This document shows, piece after piece, positions 42,851 through 55,955 of a stretch of DNA of 64,000 nt (position 1 is the stretch's first letter; the number at the start of each line of letters is the position of its first letter). The stretch is from positions 2,971,001-3,035,000 of the forward strand of contig BSBM01000870.1 in the NCBI GenBank assembly GCA_027924585.1, read 5' to 3'. The notes below the pieces were generated by a model, which did not search any database, was not told where the DNA came from, and saw nothing but the letters and a program-made list of their open reading frames with translations. The stretch is from Larix kaempferi (Eukaryota > Streptophyta > Pinopsida > Pinales > Pinaceae). Position numbers and translations under genes: made by a program.

Positions 42851-45800
42851 TATTTTATCCATTTTATAAGGAATTTGTATATAAATTTATGAACCATAAA
42901 CCCAAAACTGTATATGTCGGTATGTATATGCATGTTTCTTCTAAAATCCCATTGTCTTTGTGTAGGCTGTTGCATGCGGAACTCACTGAGAACAAGGATA
43001 GGAATCCCCTTTTTGTACTTAGTTTATGAAGCCCCTTTTACTTTTTGTCACAGAGGTATCAAACTACAATTTCTGTGAGGGATTCAAGGGTATATTGTTG
43101 GCATGATTTGAACCCAAAACCCTTCGCATATCTGCTCCCTTGTAATCCGAACAGCTGCACGTCCGAAGGAATCCACTCCGTTGTCAGTTTTTTTCTCATT
43201 GTTTGTGGGTGTTTGTGCCATTGTCGTTTATGGCAGTGGTGTTGTTGGTGTTCATCCATTTTTTTCCATCCTTGTTATTGAATCATAGAATTACCTTTTC
43301 TGGGGTTTATTATGATAAAACCGTGGTGAATATTTCCTAATATTTGTGTTAAAATGACCCCTCATAGGATTCAACCAAGATTCCACAATTGAAACCATCC
43401 AAAGAATATGTGCATATAAATGTCAATGGGAAGGGTGGGAGATTAATGTAGCATCGTTACAAATAACAAGTACAATGATAATTATCATGGAAGCCACGCA
43501 AAAATGCCTCCCGATATTATCAAGGTAAGTTCCTTTGTAGTTTTGGATCTCCAACTAAAATTGATATTTAAATCTACTCTGTTGTATGATCAATCCATAT
43601 AAGTGTGTTTAAACGAGGAATATTTAATTTTATGAACAATGTTGCAGTATCTGTTTAAGTCAAATCAATTAGTTTAAGTTTTGTTGAATCCCATCTGTTT
43701 GGGTGGTTAAATTTTAGTGTTGCTTTGATGTTCTATTAATTTTAGCTTTTACTTCTTGTGATTTTGGGCCTTTTGGGGCAACAAACTATTATCTAAACAC
43801 AAAAATTGAGAATTCTTGGAAAAATTGGAACTATATGAATTATTTGATGTAAAATAATCTCTTGAGTCATTGACGCCCATGTTGCTAGCACCACAACCAT
43901 TTAATTCTGCAAGGATTGAACTCGTGAACTACATTTTTTTTCTTTTCAATTTCATTTATTTTCTTCCATTTTATTTTAATGTTTGACATACTTTCTAGGT
44001 TTTGATCTAAGGGACTCAATATATTATGCATTGAGTGCATTAGAAACGTGACGAGGAATTTCTTTCTATGGTTTTAGGGTTTGATTTTGATGAAGAATAA
44101 AGCATGGAATATAGAGGTCGATATAAATAATTTATACTTCCAGCATAAAGGCTTATGTGCAAATGACATCCCATATTGTTTGCTCGAATCCTGTTGCTAG
44201 TTTTGCATATTTTGTTTTTCAAATTTAGCTCAGAGATTGAGCTTGTACCTCACCTTGTTGCTCTTTTTTAGTTTAAGGCTCAATTTGCATGGATATCTAG
44301 CTTGGAATTCACAATTCAATTTCCTCTTTTATGGTTTAAGAATATAATTTTAAAATAATTTTTCCAAATTTTATGGGAGATCAAATTTGGAATTTCTCTT
44401 CTATATTTATTTTCGTTTAGTTATATAATTTTGAGATTATTATGGAAAATTTGTGTGGAAATTTAGTTGTGAATTTAGCTCCCTGTGTTTTTATGGTATA
44501 ATGCTGAAATTTTAAGATCATTACTACAAATTCCCTCCGAGATTTAGCATGGAATTCCATTTATCATATTTTTGGGTTTATTGCCAAATTATTCAGATTG
44601 GAGTTCCTTTTCCGATATTTTTCTGGTTTAATTTTATAATATTGAAATTATTATGGAAAATTGGCATGTATATTTATCTTGGAATCCATTTTCCTTTTCA
44701 TTCTTGGTTTAAGGTTAAAATTTTGAAATAATTGCTGCAAATTTTCCTAAAGATTAAGCTTGGAACCTTCACATCTATGGCCTGGAAGTTAAATTTGAAG
44801 AAGTTCAGGAGAATTGCTCTTAATGTGCTTTGCTAGTCTCAAAGGACTAAAACCACAAAATTTTATTTTTGGTTTTGAATTTATTCTTCTCGGAGGGTTT
44901 TGTTAGAAGTTGAAAAGAGATCTGATGCAAAAGAATGAAAAAACTACTTTAGATTAGACCCAACCATTTGTATTCTCCTAAATTACAAATAATTGCTCAT
45001 GGTCATTTTGCGTTCACTAGTAATACACCAATACAAAGATAACATAGTTAGAAGTTCAGTTCTGAGAAGTTAAATCCACACCTTTTTTGAGAGTGTGTGT
45101 AGTTAAAAACCTAGTTGCTAGTTTTCTAGATGAGTTTTTTATGGTGCATATGTAGCTTCCTACCTATGAGATTGCTAGTGCTTTTTGGGTAAACTGAAAC
45201 ATAAAACCAAAGACACTATCCTAAAAATAGTAGAATTGAATTTGAATAATATGGACTACGTAATCACTATTAAAACCAAAGGTTCTCTATATTGTGAATA
45301 TTGGTTTTCTGTTATTCCATGCAATGGTAGATAGTGTGTGATAGTGGGGCATTTATCAAGAAAGAGTATTTGTGATAGTTTTATATCTAAAGTGTGAGTG
45401 TGGTGTTATTCTTGTAAGTGTGGATCTTTCCTTTCCTAGTATCTATGGATAGCCATGGTCTTTATAGATTTCTTTACTTATTGTGTTATCGGGGTCTATC
45501 ATTAACCACCACTTGTTATTTGAGCCTATTGAAATCCCTTTATCTTTTGAATTACTTGAATAATTATAGTTCTAATTAAGAGACCTATTATGGACCATTT
45601 TGTGGGGGTGTTGTTGTATAACGTTGACAACAATTGGGGGCATAGGGTGGATGAATCCTTATTGGTGAATTAAATCCCTTGGGAGTTGTGGGTTGAATGA
45701 CAAACCTCGTCTCCAATCTCTTATCCAATATAATTTTGAGATGGGTCACTTTGTCTTGTTTTGGGGGTATAAAATTATATTCATTATTATAAATGACCAA

Positions 45801-46502
45801 AATCGGATTCAATGTAAGAAACTGTGTAATTATTATTTCCAACCATCACCATGTAGTATCATTATTCATAAATGATGTCCAAACTATCAATTAATGGGAA
45901 GTATGAAGGGAAAATTCTAAAAAGGTCATATGAAGAATGGATCTAGCCAATGGGAGTTGGTGGCATTATCATTGGGGGTAGAAAATCAATGTGTTCTCTC
46001 ATATGTGATCTCCAACCAATAAAGAGAAATGAACTACTAGTGGAACTAAAGAGGCTTGTAAGACAAGGTATTCACTTAATGAATCAAATTATTTTAACAT
46101 ACTTTTCGGCTATGATTTTGTTGTTGTTTTGAAGAATGTGAACCCTTTTTTTCTCTACTCATTTTACTTATAATGCTCAATCTTTAGCATAGGAAACCAA
46201 GATTGAATAAATTGTGTTCCATACTAAGTGGAAATGCATATGTACATGCTAACATACATATGATGGCAACAATAAGCTTTACCATTTGATCTTTTATGTG
46301 ATTAATGTAGGATTATGCTTAAATGATCCGAAATGGTTCTAAACACGATCAATGGTTTGTAGATTTGAGTACACAAAATCAATTTAGAAATTAATGAAGG
46401 TTAAATAAAAAGAAAAGGATAGTACAAGTTATAAAAATTAAAGAAAATAAAAGAGACAAAAGTTCTTAAGGGAGAAATAAGTGAAAATAGGAGAGAGGAC
46501 AT
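42851..46502. other. unassigned spacer, includes degenerate ~100-bp repeats
   Basis: At 44285-44770 degenerate units recur, with phrases like TTGGAATTCC..TTTCC, TTTATGGTTTAA, TTTTGAAATTATTATGGAAAATT and AGATTTAGC, at a spacing of roughly 90-110 bp. No coding gene was recognised elsewhere; the frames at 42820-43029 and 45588-45875 carry no motifs. Confidence 0.5.
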
Positions 46503-48972
46503 ATGGGAATGGGAAATAGAAGGTCAAGTCTTTTGGCCTTCCCATTACCCCATATCGTCCTCTATATTTTGGTAATTGCACTCACAAAGGGATTTTTTTG
46601 GTTGAGAGGTGAGGATGCAGAAGATAAGGATGGATGTGTAAAATGTTGAATGCCCATAGATCCATGAGCTGTGTTGTAAGTGAGATTGATTGTTGTGTCT
46701 ATTTTTGTGGATTTCATGTATGATTGCATATATACGAATTAAACTCCATTTGTATTTCATTGTGTGAAATGTGATTATACACAGTAAAATGAATTCACTA
46801 ACACTGTGGTTAATTACAACAACTGGCATATCTAGACCATTCATTTAAATTGCTCAATTGAGATCTATGGCTATTATTATTTGGATTTTAAAATTATTAT
46901 CTAAATTTATATTTATGTCCTTGAATTCTAGATGCTTTCATTTTATTGAGGACATTGAGTAGTTTAAAAGGTCTTATCCCCATTGGATATACCCTACACA
47001 TTACTAAGTGAATTGTAGGCACCTATGAAAGGCCACGTCTTTTTTCTCTTGGATATATGCTAAGTTTAAGCCAACACTTGAAATATTCATTTGATTTACA
47101 GATAGCAATAGTTTCATTTCTTGGAAATAATGTAAGGCAATGCATTCGATTAGTCATTAGTTTGGATTATGTTAAATTGTCTTATATGGAATGCTACTTG
47201 AATTTCCTTATATGCAATGAGTAAATGGATTTGTGTAAGATGGAATGTGACTCGAAGAGAGTTAAACAAATGGAGACGAACAATTCTAGCGGAGTTATGA
47301 AGATCGCTATAGCTCTTGCTAGATATCTGAAACATTTTTCATCCAACATTGCAGCTCCTGTGATAAATTTTTGAACATTGTGCCACAACTTTGTCACACT
47401 TTGATTGCATGGATTGAAGCTTATTTATTCATGCTTGATTGATAGAATTGCTTTCCACAGTTGAATCCACATATCTAGCAAAATACATTTTCTTGTATTC
47501 TTATTCATGTCATTGTTGGGAAACTTGGTTTTGAAGAAAATGCCTCCATTTGTTTTCAAAGACAAAGTCATATATTTAATGACAAAGTGATATGTCATTG
47601 AGGCATTTATGTCTATATTGTTTCGAGAGAGATATATCGTGCACTTTTGTTTGACAACATTGACCATAAAATCATTCTTCCAATCGATATTTCTTGAGTC
47701 ATTCCTTTCTTTGTGAATATAAAAGTAACCCATTTCCGTGGGAGTTTGGATTAGAGAAATTCATCTTTGCAGGGTTGCACTATAGGAATATAGCTTATAT
47801 ATTTTATGTTAGAGGATAAGATTTTTCAAATTGCATTCTATATTTCTCATTATCATTTCTTTAAAATAATGTCTTGTATTTGCAATATTCTAAATTGGTT
47901 AAATTTTCAAGCTTAGTGCATTTATGCTCATTTTCTCAAGTTGACTAAGTTGATTTGACCAACACAATTTTGCAGTTGTTATTTTTGGTTTCCCAACAAA
48001 ATGCCAGTTTTTTTTGATATATTGTTTGGATTTGAAAATTTGATTTGTAAAACATTTTTAAAATTATAGTTTTTAGAATATAGTGTTATGCAAGGTGAGA
48101 TTGTAGGGGCTCAACCCTTAGTTGCTAGATACAGATTTCGACTTTTCAGATATGTTTCCCTGTATAAAACTCCTCTGAAGCATGGTTGGAATTTTTCAAT
48201 AAAGTTTTAGATTTTTGAAATGTTTTATTGGCCATTTTGGCTTTGCATCATCTGTTTCAACTGGTTTTTTGGTCACATGAATGAAAAATAAAATGGGAAA
48301 TAAAAGAAAAGCATGCTAAAACCAGATTCTTACAAATCAAGTCATAAATAGAGGGTATGGTCCTTGCTTAACGATAACTCTTATTTTTGGATTTATTTCC
48401 AAATTTGAAATTCATTAATGATATTCTACTTTTTTTTTGTCTTATGGTATATGTGTGTGTGTGTGTGTGTGTGTGTATTCTTTAAAAAAAAATTGTCATA
48501 TCTTGATCAATATTTGGGAAACCTAGGTTCCACCTTAACAAGCTGAGATGAGATAAATATGTTCACAATGCAAGTAAGTTTAATACAAATTCATTCTCAT
48601 TCTTTCAAGGCTACTTTGAGAGACCATATACATGAATCTAGTTCGAAAGAAAATCTGTTGGTTGTAATTAGGTTAAGTGGATTTTAATTTTTAAGACTGT
48701 AATTGTTTCAAAGCAAAACTAATGGACAAATTAATTAGGTATAAGTTTGGTCCATGTTTAAGAATTTATGTTGTGGTAAGATAGAAGCTGTGAATATTGG
48801 TATGTATCAACTATGTAGATTTGGTTGGGAAAATGTTTATTTATATTTGTGATCATAAAGTTTCAAAGGGGATGGGGATATATGGTTGATACATCAATTA
48901 TCTATTGTAATATCGCATTGTTAATATTTTGTCAGTTATTTTATTTGCAAATAAGTACATGAGCAACATTCC
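46503..48972. repeat. 2.46-kb tandem duplication, copy 1
   Basis: From ATATGGGAATGGGAAATAGAAGG to CAAATAAGTACATGAGCAACATT this segment is repeated almost base for base at 48994-51443. Identity looks about 96 percent. Differences include a longer TG microsatellite here (about 48446-48476) and small indels. I recognise no gene in it; minus-strand frames such as 46545-46844 persist in both copies simply because the copies are similar. Confidence 0.92.
48446..48476. repeat. TG dinucleotide microsatellite
   Basis: A run of TG repeats (about 14 units, starting TATATGTGTG) is longer than the matching place in the second copy near 50935-50955, showing slippage since the duplication. Confidence 0.85.
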
Positions 48973-48993
48973 CATTACCCCATATCTTCCTCT

Positions 48994-51443
48994 ATGGGAA
49001 TGGGAAATAGAAGGTCAAGTCTTTTAGCCTTCCCATTACCCCATATATTCCTCTATATTTTGGTAATTGCACTCACAAAGGGATTTTGTTGGTTGAGAGG
49101 TGTGGATGCAGAAGATAAGGATGGATGTGTAAAATGTTGAATGTCCATAGATCCATGAGCTATGTTGTAAGTGAGATTGATTGTTGTGTCTATTTTTGTG
49201 GATTTCATGTATGATTGCATATATACAAATTAAACTCCATTTGTATTTCATTGTGTGAAATGTGATTATACACAGTAAAATGAATTCACTAACACTGTGG
49301 TTAATTACAACAACTGGCATATCTAGACCATTCATTTAAATTTCTCAATTGAGATCTATGGCTATTATTATTTGGATTTTAAAATTATTATCTAAATTTA
49401 TATTTATGTCCTTGAAATCTAGATGCTTTCATTTTATTGAGGACATTGAGTAGTTTAAAAGGTCTTATCCCCATTGGATATACCCTACACATTACTAAGT
49501 GAATTGTAGGCACCTATGAAAAGGCCACGTCTTTTTTTCTCTTGGATATATGCTAAGTTTAAGCCAACACTTGAAATATTCATTTGATTTACAGATGGAA
49601 ATAGTTTCATTTCATGGAAATAATGTAAGGCAATGCATTCTATTAGTCATTAGTTTGGATTATGTTAAATTGTCTTATATGGAATGCTACTTGAATTTCC
49701 TTATATGCAATGAGTAAAGGGATTTGCGTAAGATGGAATGTGACTCGAAGAGAGTCAAATGAATGGAGATGAACAATTCTAGTAGAGTTATGAAGATTGC
49801 TATAGCTCTTGCTAGATATCTGAAACGTTTTTCATCCAACATTGCAGCTCCTGTGATAACTTTTTGAACATTGTGCCACAACTTTGTCACACTTTGATTG
49901 CATGGATTGAAGCTTATTTATTCATGCTTGATTGATAGAATTGCTTTCCCACAGTTGAATCCACATATCTAGCAAAATCCATTTTCTTGTATTCTTATTC
50001 ATGTCATTGTTGGGAAAGTTGGTTTTGAAGAAAATGCCTCCATCTATTTTCAACGACAAAGTGATATATTTTTTTAATGACAAAGTGATATGTCATTGAG
50101 GCATTTATGTCTATATTGTTTCGAGAGAGATATATTGTGCACTTTTGTTTGACAACATTGACCATAAAATCATTCTTCCAATCGATATTTCTTGAGTCAT
50201 TCCTTTCTTTGTGAATATAAGAGTAACCCATTTCCGTGGGAGTTTGGATCAGAGAAATTCATCTTTGCAGGGTTGCACTATAGGAATATAGCTTATATAT
50301 TTTATGTTCGAGGATAAGATTTTTCACATTGCATTCTGTATTTCTCATTATCATTTCTTTAAAATAATGTCTTCTATTTGCAATATTCCAAATTGGTTAA
50401 ATTTTCAAGCTTAGTGCATTTATGCTCATTTTATCAAGTTGACTAAGTTGATTTGACCAACACAATTTTGCAGTTGTTATTTTTGGTTTCCCAACAAAAT
50501 GCCAGTTTTTTTTTGACATATTATTTGGATTTGAAAATTTGATTTGTAAAACATTTTTAAAATTATAGTTTTTAGAATATAGTGTTATGCAAGGTGAGAT
50601 TGTAGGGGCTCAACCCTTAGGTGCTAGATACAGATTTTGACTTTTCAGAGATGTTTCCCTGTATAAAACTCCTCTAAAGCATGGTTGGCATTTTTCAATA
50701 AAGTTTTAGATTTTTGAAATGTTTTATTGGCCATTTTGGTTTTGCATCATCTGTTTCAACTGGTTTTTTGGTCACATGAATGAAAAATAAAAGAAAAGCA
50801 TGCTAAAACCAGATTCTTACAAATCAAGTCATAAATAGAGGGTATGGTCCTTTCTTAATGATAACTCTTATCTTTGGATTTATTTCCAAATTTGAAATTC
50901 ATTAATGATATTCTACTATTTTTTTGTCTTATGGTATGTGTTTGTGTGTGTGTGTATTCTTTAAAAAAAAATGTCATATCTTGATCAATATCTGGGAAAA
51001 CTAGGTTTCACCTTAACAAGCTGAGATGAGATAAATATGTTCACAATGCAAGTAAGTTTAATACAAATTCATTCTTTCAAGGCTACACTGAGAGACGATA
51101 TACATGAATCTAGTTCAAAAGAAAATGTGTTGGTTGTAATTAGGTTAAGTGGATTTTAATTTTTAAGACTGTAATTGTTTCAAAGTAGAACTAATGGACA
51201 AATTAATTAGGTATAAGTTTGGTCCATGTTTAAGAATTTATGTTGTGGTAAAATAGAAGCTGTGAATATTGGCATGTATCAACTATGTAGATTTGGTTGG
51301 GAAAATGTTTATTTCTATTTGTGATGATAAAGTTTGAAAGGGGATGGGGATATATGGTTGATACATCAATTATCTATTGTAATATTGCATTGTTAATATT
51401 TTGTCAGTTATTTTCTTTGCAAATAAGTACATGAGCAACATTC
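48994..51443. repeat. 2.46-kb tandem duplication, copy 2
   Basis: Same content and orientation as copy 1. The junction (48968-49062) holds TTCCCATTACCCCATAT.TTCCTCTAT twice at 68-bp spacing, with GGGAATGGGAAATAG between, so the start of the unit is itself partly duplicated at the joint. Confidence 0.92.
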
Positions 51444-51464
51444 ATTAAGGTTGTTCTTGGGGTG

Positions 51465-51990
51465 GTTGGGGGGTAGTATCAACATAATACATTATACTAG
51501 GAGTATTGTTTGGATTTCAATGGGCAATTTCCAATGAGTGATGGACATTCTCACGATCCTTATTTTAGTTCGATATGGTTTTGTTGCATCCCAAAACACC
51601 ATTGGGATTTGATTTTACCCTTTAGTGACTTTCAGTTACCTCTTTGAATATTTGTTGATTGATTTACATAAATGTGAGTTTCCCATCCCAAGTCCTTGAA
51701 ATCATTAAGATATTACTTGAATGCAAATTTTTTTTTGGGTTGCGGCTAGTATCAACATACTATAATGTACTAGGATTATTGCTTGTATTTCAGTGGGCAA
51801 TGAGTGATCAAAATTCGCAGTATCCTTATTTTAGCTAGATATGTTTTTGTTGCAACCTAAAATACTATTAGAATTTGATTTTACTCTTTAGTAACTTTCA
51901 GTTACCATTTTGAATATATGTTGATTGATTTACATAATTTCATAAATTTCCCATCCCAATTCCCTGCAACCATTAAGTTTTATGATATGT
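51465..51990. repeat. ~265-bp direct duplication
   Basis: GTAGTATCAACATA...TACTAGGAGTATTG...GGGCAA...GATTTGATTTTAC...TTTAGTGACTTTCAGTTACC...GTTGATTGATTTACATAA...TTCCCATCCCAA occurs from about 51472 and again from about 51748 with some 15-20 percent differences. Confidence 0.75.
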
Positions 51991-52264
51991 TGTTTGTAGT
52001 GTGAAAAAACTCTATCTATGAATTAGCTCTATTTATAGGTTCTTGGTATTAAATATGAGATTAACACCTTGTGTTGTGCCCCTAGGTGGCCTTTCCCATA
52101 AGAAAATCAATAGGGAGGAATATGGTAAGCATTGCTTAGTTGAAAGTGAATATTTTTTGTGTAAGCATATTGTTTGTTTGGGTTAATGTTTTTTTATGTT
52201 TGGCTTTGGTTCAGACAACTTATTTTTTTTATCCAGTGATGGTGAAAAGCTTTCATATTAAAAT
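51991..52264. other. unassigned spacer before the pyrimidine tract
   Basis: AT-rich mixed sequence with no recognised feature. The pyrimidine tract starts abruptly after ATATGA. Confidence 0.5.
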
Positions 52265-55200
52265 ATGACCTCTCACCCCTCACCCTCCTCCTCCTCCTCT
52301 AACCCCCTTTCCCTGCCCTCCTCCTCCACCCCCTCCTCAACCTCCTCACCTCCATCTCGGTACCCCCCCTCCTACCCCTCCCTACTCCCACATTGTCCCC
52401 CATCCTCCTCCTCCCCTCCTCCCCTCCCCCTCCCCCCTCCTACTCCTCCCCATATTCCTTCCACCCTTGCTTCTCCTCCTCCTCCCCCTCTCCCTTCCCC
52501 CTCCATTGCCCTCCCACCCTCCTCATCCTCCCCCCTCCTCCCCATCCCCCTCTCCCCCTAGCATTCTCCCCCACTTTCCAACTCCCCATCTCCCCCTCCC
52601 CTCCACCTCCCACCTCCTCCTCGTCCCCTTCCCCCCACTCCTCCACCTCATCCCCCTCTCCCTACTCCCCCTCGTCCTCCTCCTCTTACACCCCCTTTCC
52701 TCCTCTGCCTCCTCCCCCCTACTCCTCCTCCCCCATCCCCTCCCCTCTGCCTCCCCCTCCCCCTTCCCTTTTCCTCCTCCCCCTTCCCTATGCCTCCTCC
52801 CCGCTCATCCTCCCCAGATCCCTCTCCACACCCTTCCCTTTGTCTCCTCCTCCCCCTCCTCGTCCTCCTCCATGCCTCCCTCCCCATCCCCCCATTCCAC
52901 CCTCCTCCTCCTCCCCCTCTCCCCTTCCCTTTCCTCTCCCCTCACCTCCCCCTCTCCTCCTCCCTCTCCTTCCCCATGCTCCTCCTCCTCCCTCTCCTTC
53001 CCCACACTCCTCCTCCTCCCTCTGCTTCCCCATGCTCCTCCTCCCCCTCCCCGTTCTATTCCTCCCCACTCCACTCTCCCCTCTCCCACCCTCTCCATCA
53101 TCCTCCCCATCATCCTCTCCCTCTCCCTCATCCTCCCCTCTCCCTCTCATCCCCCTCCCATTACCCCCTCATCCTCCTCCATCTCTCCCTCCCCCTCCCC
53201 TACCCTCTAACACTCCTCCTACCCCTCCCCCTCTCATCCTCAGCTTAACCCCCTTACCTCCTCCTGCTCTCACCTGGCCACTTCCTCCACATGGTCGTCC
53301 TCCTCCCCCTCCACTCCTCTCCCTCATCTTCCAAATCCCATCCCCCCTTCATTGACCTCCTCCCCCTCCCCCTCTCACTTCTCATCCTCCCCCTCCTCCT
53401 CCTCTTCACCACTCCTCCTCATCACCTCCCTCACATTTCCCCTCCTCCTCCCCTTTTCCCCCTCCTTATCCTCTCCCTCTATCTCCCACCCCCTTCCAAC
53501 TCATCCCCCCAATCTCCCCCTCCCCTTTCCCACCTCTCCTCCTCCTCCTCCACATCCCCCTCTCCTCCTCCTCCTCCTCCAAATCACCCTCTCCCTCTCA
53601 TTCCTCCTCCTACTCCTCTCCCCTCCCCTTTCCACTGTCCACCTCCTTCTTATCTTGCTCCCCTTTTCCTCTACCTCCCCTCCACTTCTCCTTCTCCTCC
53701 TTTCCTCCCTTATGCTCCTCCTATCCCATCCCCTCCCCTCCCCCTCTCTTCCTCCTCCACCTCTCCATCCTACTCACCTCTCCCCACCCTCCCCTCACCC
53801 TTCCCTCACCCCCTCATCCTCCTCCTTATCCTTTTCCTCTCCCTCTCCTTCTCCCTCCTCCTCCTCCCCATTCCCTCCCCTCCCCTCCCATCCACCCCTA
53901 CCTTCCCACTCCACTTCCCCCCATCCCCCCCTCCTACTCATCCTCCTTCCCTCCATGCCCCCTTTCCCTATCCCCTCCCTACCCCACTCTCCTTCTAACC
54001 CCTACTCCTCCTCCTCCCATCCTCACCCCTCCCTTACCCTACCACTCCATTCCCCTCCCTTCCCTGCTCCTCCTCCCCCTCCCCCTCTTTCCCTCCCTCT
54101 CCAATGCCCTCCCCCCCTCCTCTTCTCCCTCTCCCTCTTCCTCCTCCTCCTCCTATCCCTCTCCATCCTCCTCCTCCTCCCCATCTCCCTTCACCTCACC
54201 CCTCCCCATCCTCCTTTGCCTACCCTTCCCTCTCCCTCCTTATCATTCTCCTCCCCCTCTCCCTCTCCCTCCTCCTCCTCCTCCTCATTCTTGCTCCCCT
54301 TCCCTCACCCCTCCTACTCCCTCCCCTCCCCTCTACTTCCCTCCCATTTTCCACTCCTCCTCCTCCCTCCCCTCCCCTCTACTTCCCTCCCATTTTCCAC
54401 TCCTCCTCCTCCCTCCCCCCAACCACCCCTCCACATCCTCCTCTCCCTCTCCCTTCCCCCTCCCCCTCCTCATACCCTCCTCTCTCCCTCCTCTTCCTCC
54501 CCTCGTCCCTCCCAATCCTCCTCCCCTCCCTCTTCCCACCCTCCTCCTTCTCCTCATATCCCTCTCCCTCATCCTTCACATCCTCCCCCTTCCCCCATCA
54601 ACTCCCCCTCCTCTTGCCCCCCAACTCCTCCTCCTCCCTCCTATCCCTCTCCCTTCCCCTCTCCCCTTGACCCTACAAATTCTCACCCCTCCCTTTCCCT
54701 CCCCATCCCTTCCCCTCCCCTACCTTCCCTACTCCTCCTACCCCTCACCCCTCCCCATCCTCCTCCTCCCCAATCCTACTTGTCTCCTTCCACCCTCCTC
54801 CTCCCCCTCTCTCCCTCTTCCTCTTCTCCCCTCCCATAACCCACTCCTCCTTCTACCCCTCTCTCCCCATCCTTTGCTCCCCTCCCATCAACCACTCCTC
54901 CTCCTCCTCCCCTACATCCACCCCCCTTCTCCTCCCCTCCCCTCTCCCCCCTCTCCTCCTCATCCTCCCACTCCCTTTGTCCCTCGTATCTGCCTCCTCC
55001 TCACCCCATTCCCACCCCACTCCCCTCCCCCATCTCCTACTCTTCCCTCCCTCCCTCCATGTCCTCCCCTTTTCCCCCCCTCCCTCCTCCTCCTCCCCAT
55101 CCTCCTTTCCTTCCCCTCCCTACCACCCCCATGCTCCTTCTCCTCATATCCCTCCCACTCCCTCTCCCTTCCCAAACCTCCTCCTCCTCCTCCCACTCCC

Positions 55201-55955
55201 CCACCCTCATCCTCCTTTCTCTCCCTCTTCCTATGCTCCCCTCCCATCACCCACTCCTCCTCCTCCCCCTCTCTCCCTCTTCCTCTACTCCCCTCCCATC
55301 ACCAACTCCTCCTCCTCCCCCTCTCTCCTTCCTCCTCTGCTCCCCTCCCATCACCCACTCCTCCTCCTCCCCTCCCTCCACACCCCCTTCTCCTCCCCTC
55401 CCCTCTCCCCCCTCTTCTCCCCTCCCCTCTCACCCCTCTCCCCCTCATCCTCCCACTCGCTTTATCCCTCCTTTCTGCCTCCTCCTCCCCTCATTCCCTC
55501 CCCACACCCCCTCTCCTCATCCTCCCTACCTCTCTCCCTCTCTCCTCCACTCCCCCCTTTCCCTACCTCTCCCCTCCCCCTCCTCACTCTCCTCCCTCTC
55601 CCCTCCTCCTTACCCTCCTCTTTCTCCTCCAATCCCTCTCCCTCCACCTCCCTATCCTCCCCCTTACACCCTCCCCTCCCCCTCCTCCTCTGACCCTCCT
55701 ACTCCTCCCCTTCCACTCTCCCCCTCACCCTCTCTCCCTCTTCCTCTGCTCCCCTCCCATCACCCACTCCTCCTCCTCCTATCTGTCTCTCCCAGCTCCT
55801 CTACTCCCCTCCCATCACCCATTCCTCCTCGTCCCCTCCCTTTACCCGCCCTCTCCTCCCCTCCCCTCTCCCCCCCTCTCCTCCTCATCCTCCCACTCGC
55901 TCTATCCCTCCTCTATGCCTCTTGCGTCCTCTACCCTTCAATTGTACGCTATCCT
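52265..55955. repeat. polypyrimidine tract on + strand (right arm, inner part)
   Basis: About 3.7 kb is almost only C and T, made of CCT, CCCCT and CTCCTC words; it is the inverted counterpart of the left purine tract and about 1.4 kb longer. Longer phrases recur, notably CTCCCCTCCCATCACCCACT followed by CCTCCTCC at about 55230, 55290, 55343, 55750 and 55806 (and near variants at 54829 and 54878). Long Pro/Ser/Leu-rich frames on the + strand (for example 53352-54839) are compositional by-products: they run in all frames and show no protein-like organisation. Confidence 0.9.

Noticed and set aside
46545-49335. Pair of conserved 99-codon minus-strand frames (46545-46844 and 49036-49335)
   Set aside because: Conservation follows from the recent 2.46-kb duplication. 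The neighbouring frame pair 47425-47733 and 50004-50231 is already disrupted, and no domain is recognisable.
48994-51443. The 2.46-kb copies as two LTRs of one element with no interior
   Set aside because: I could not find TG...CA termini, a primer site or a polypurine tract at the junction; a plain tandem duplication explains the data.
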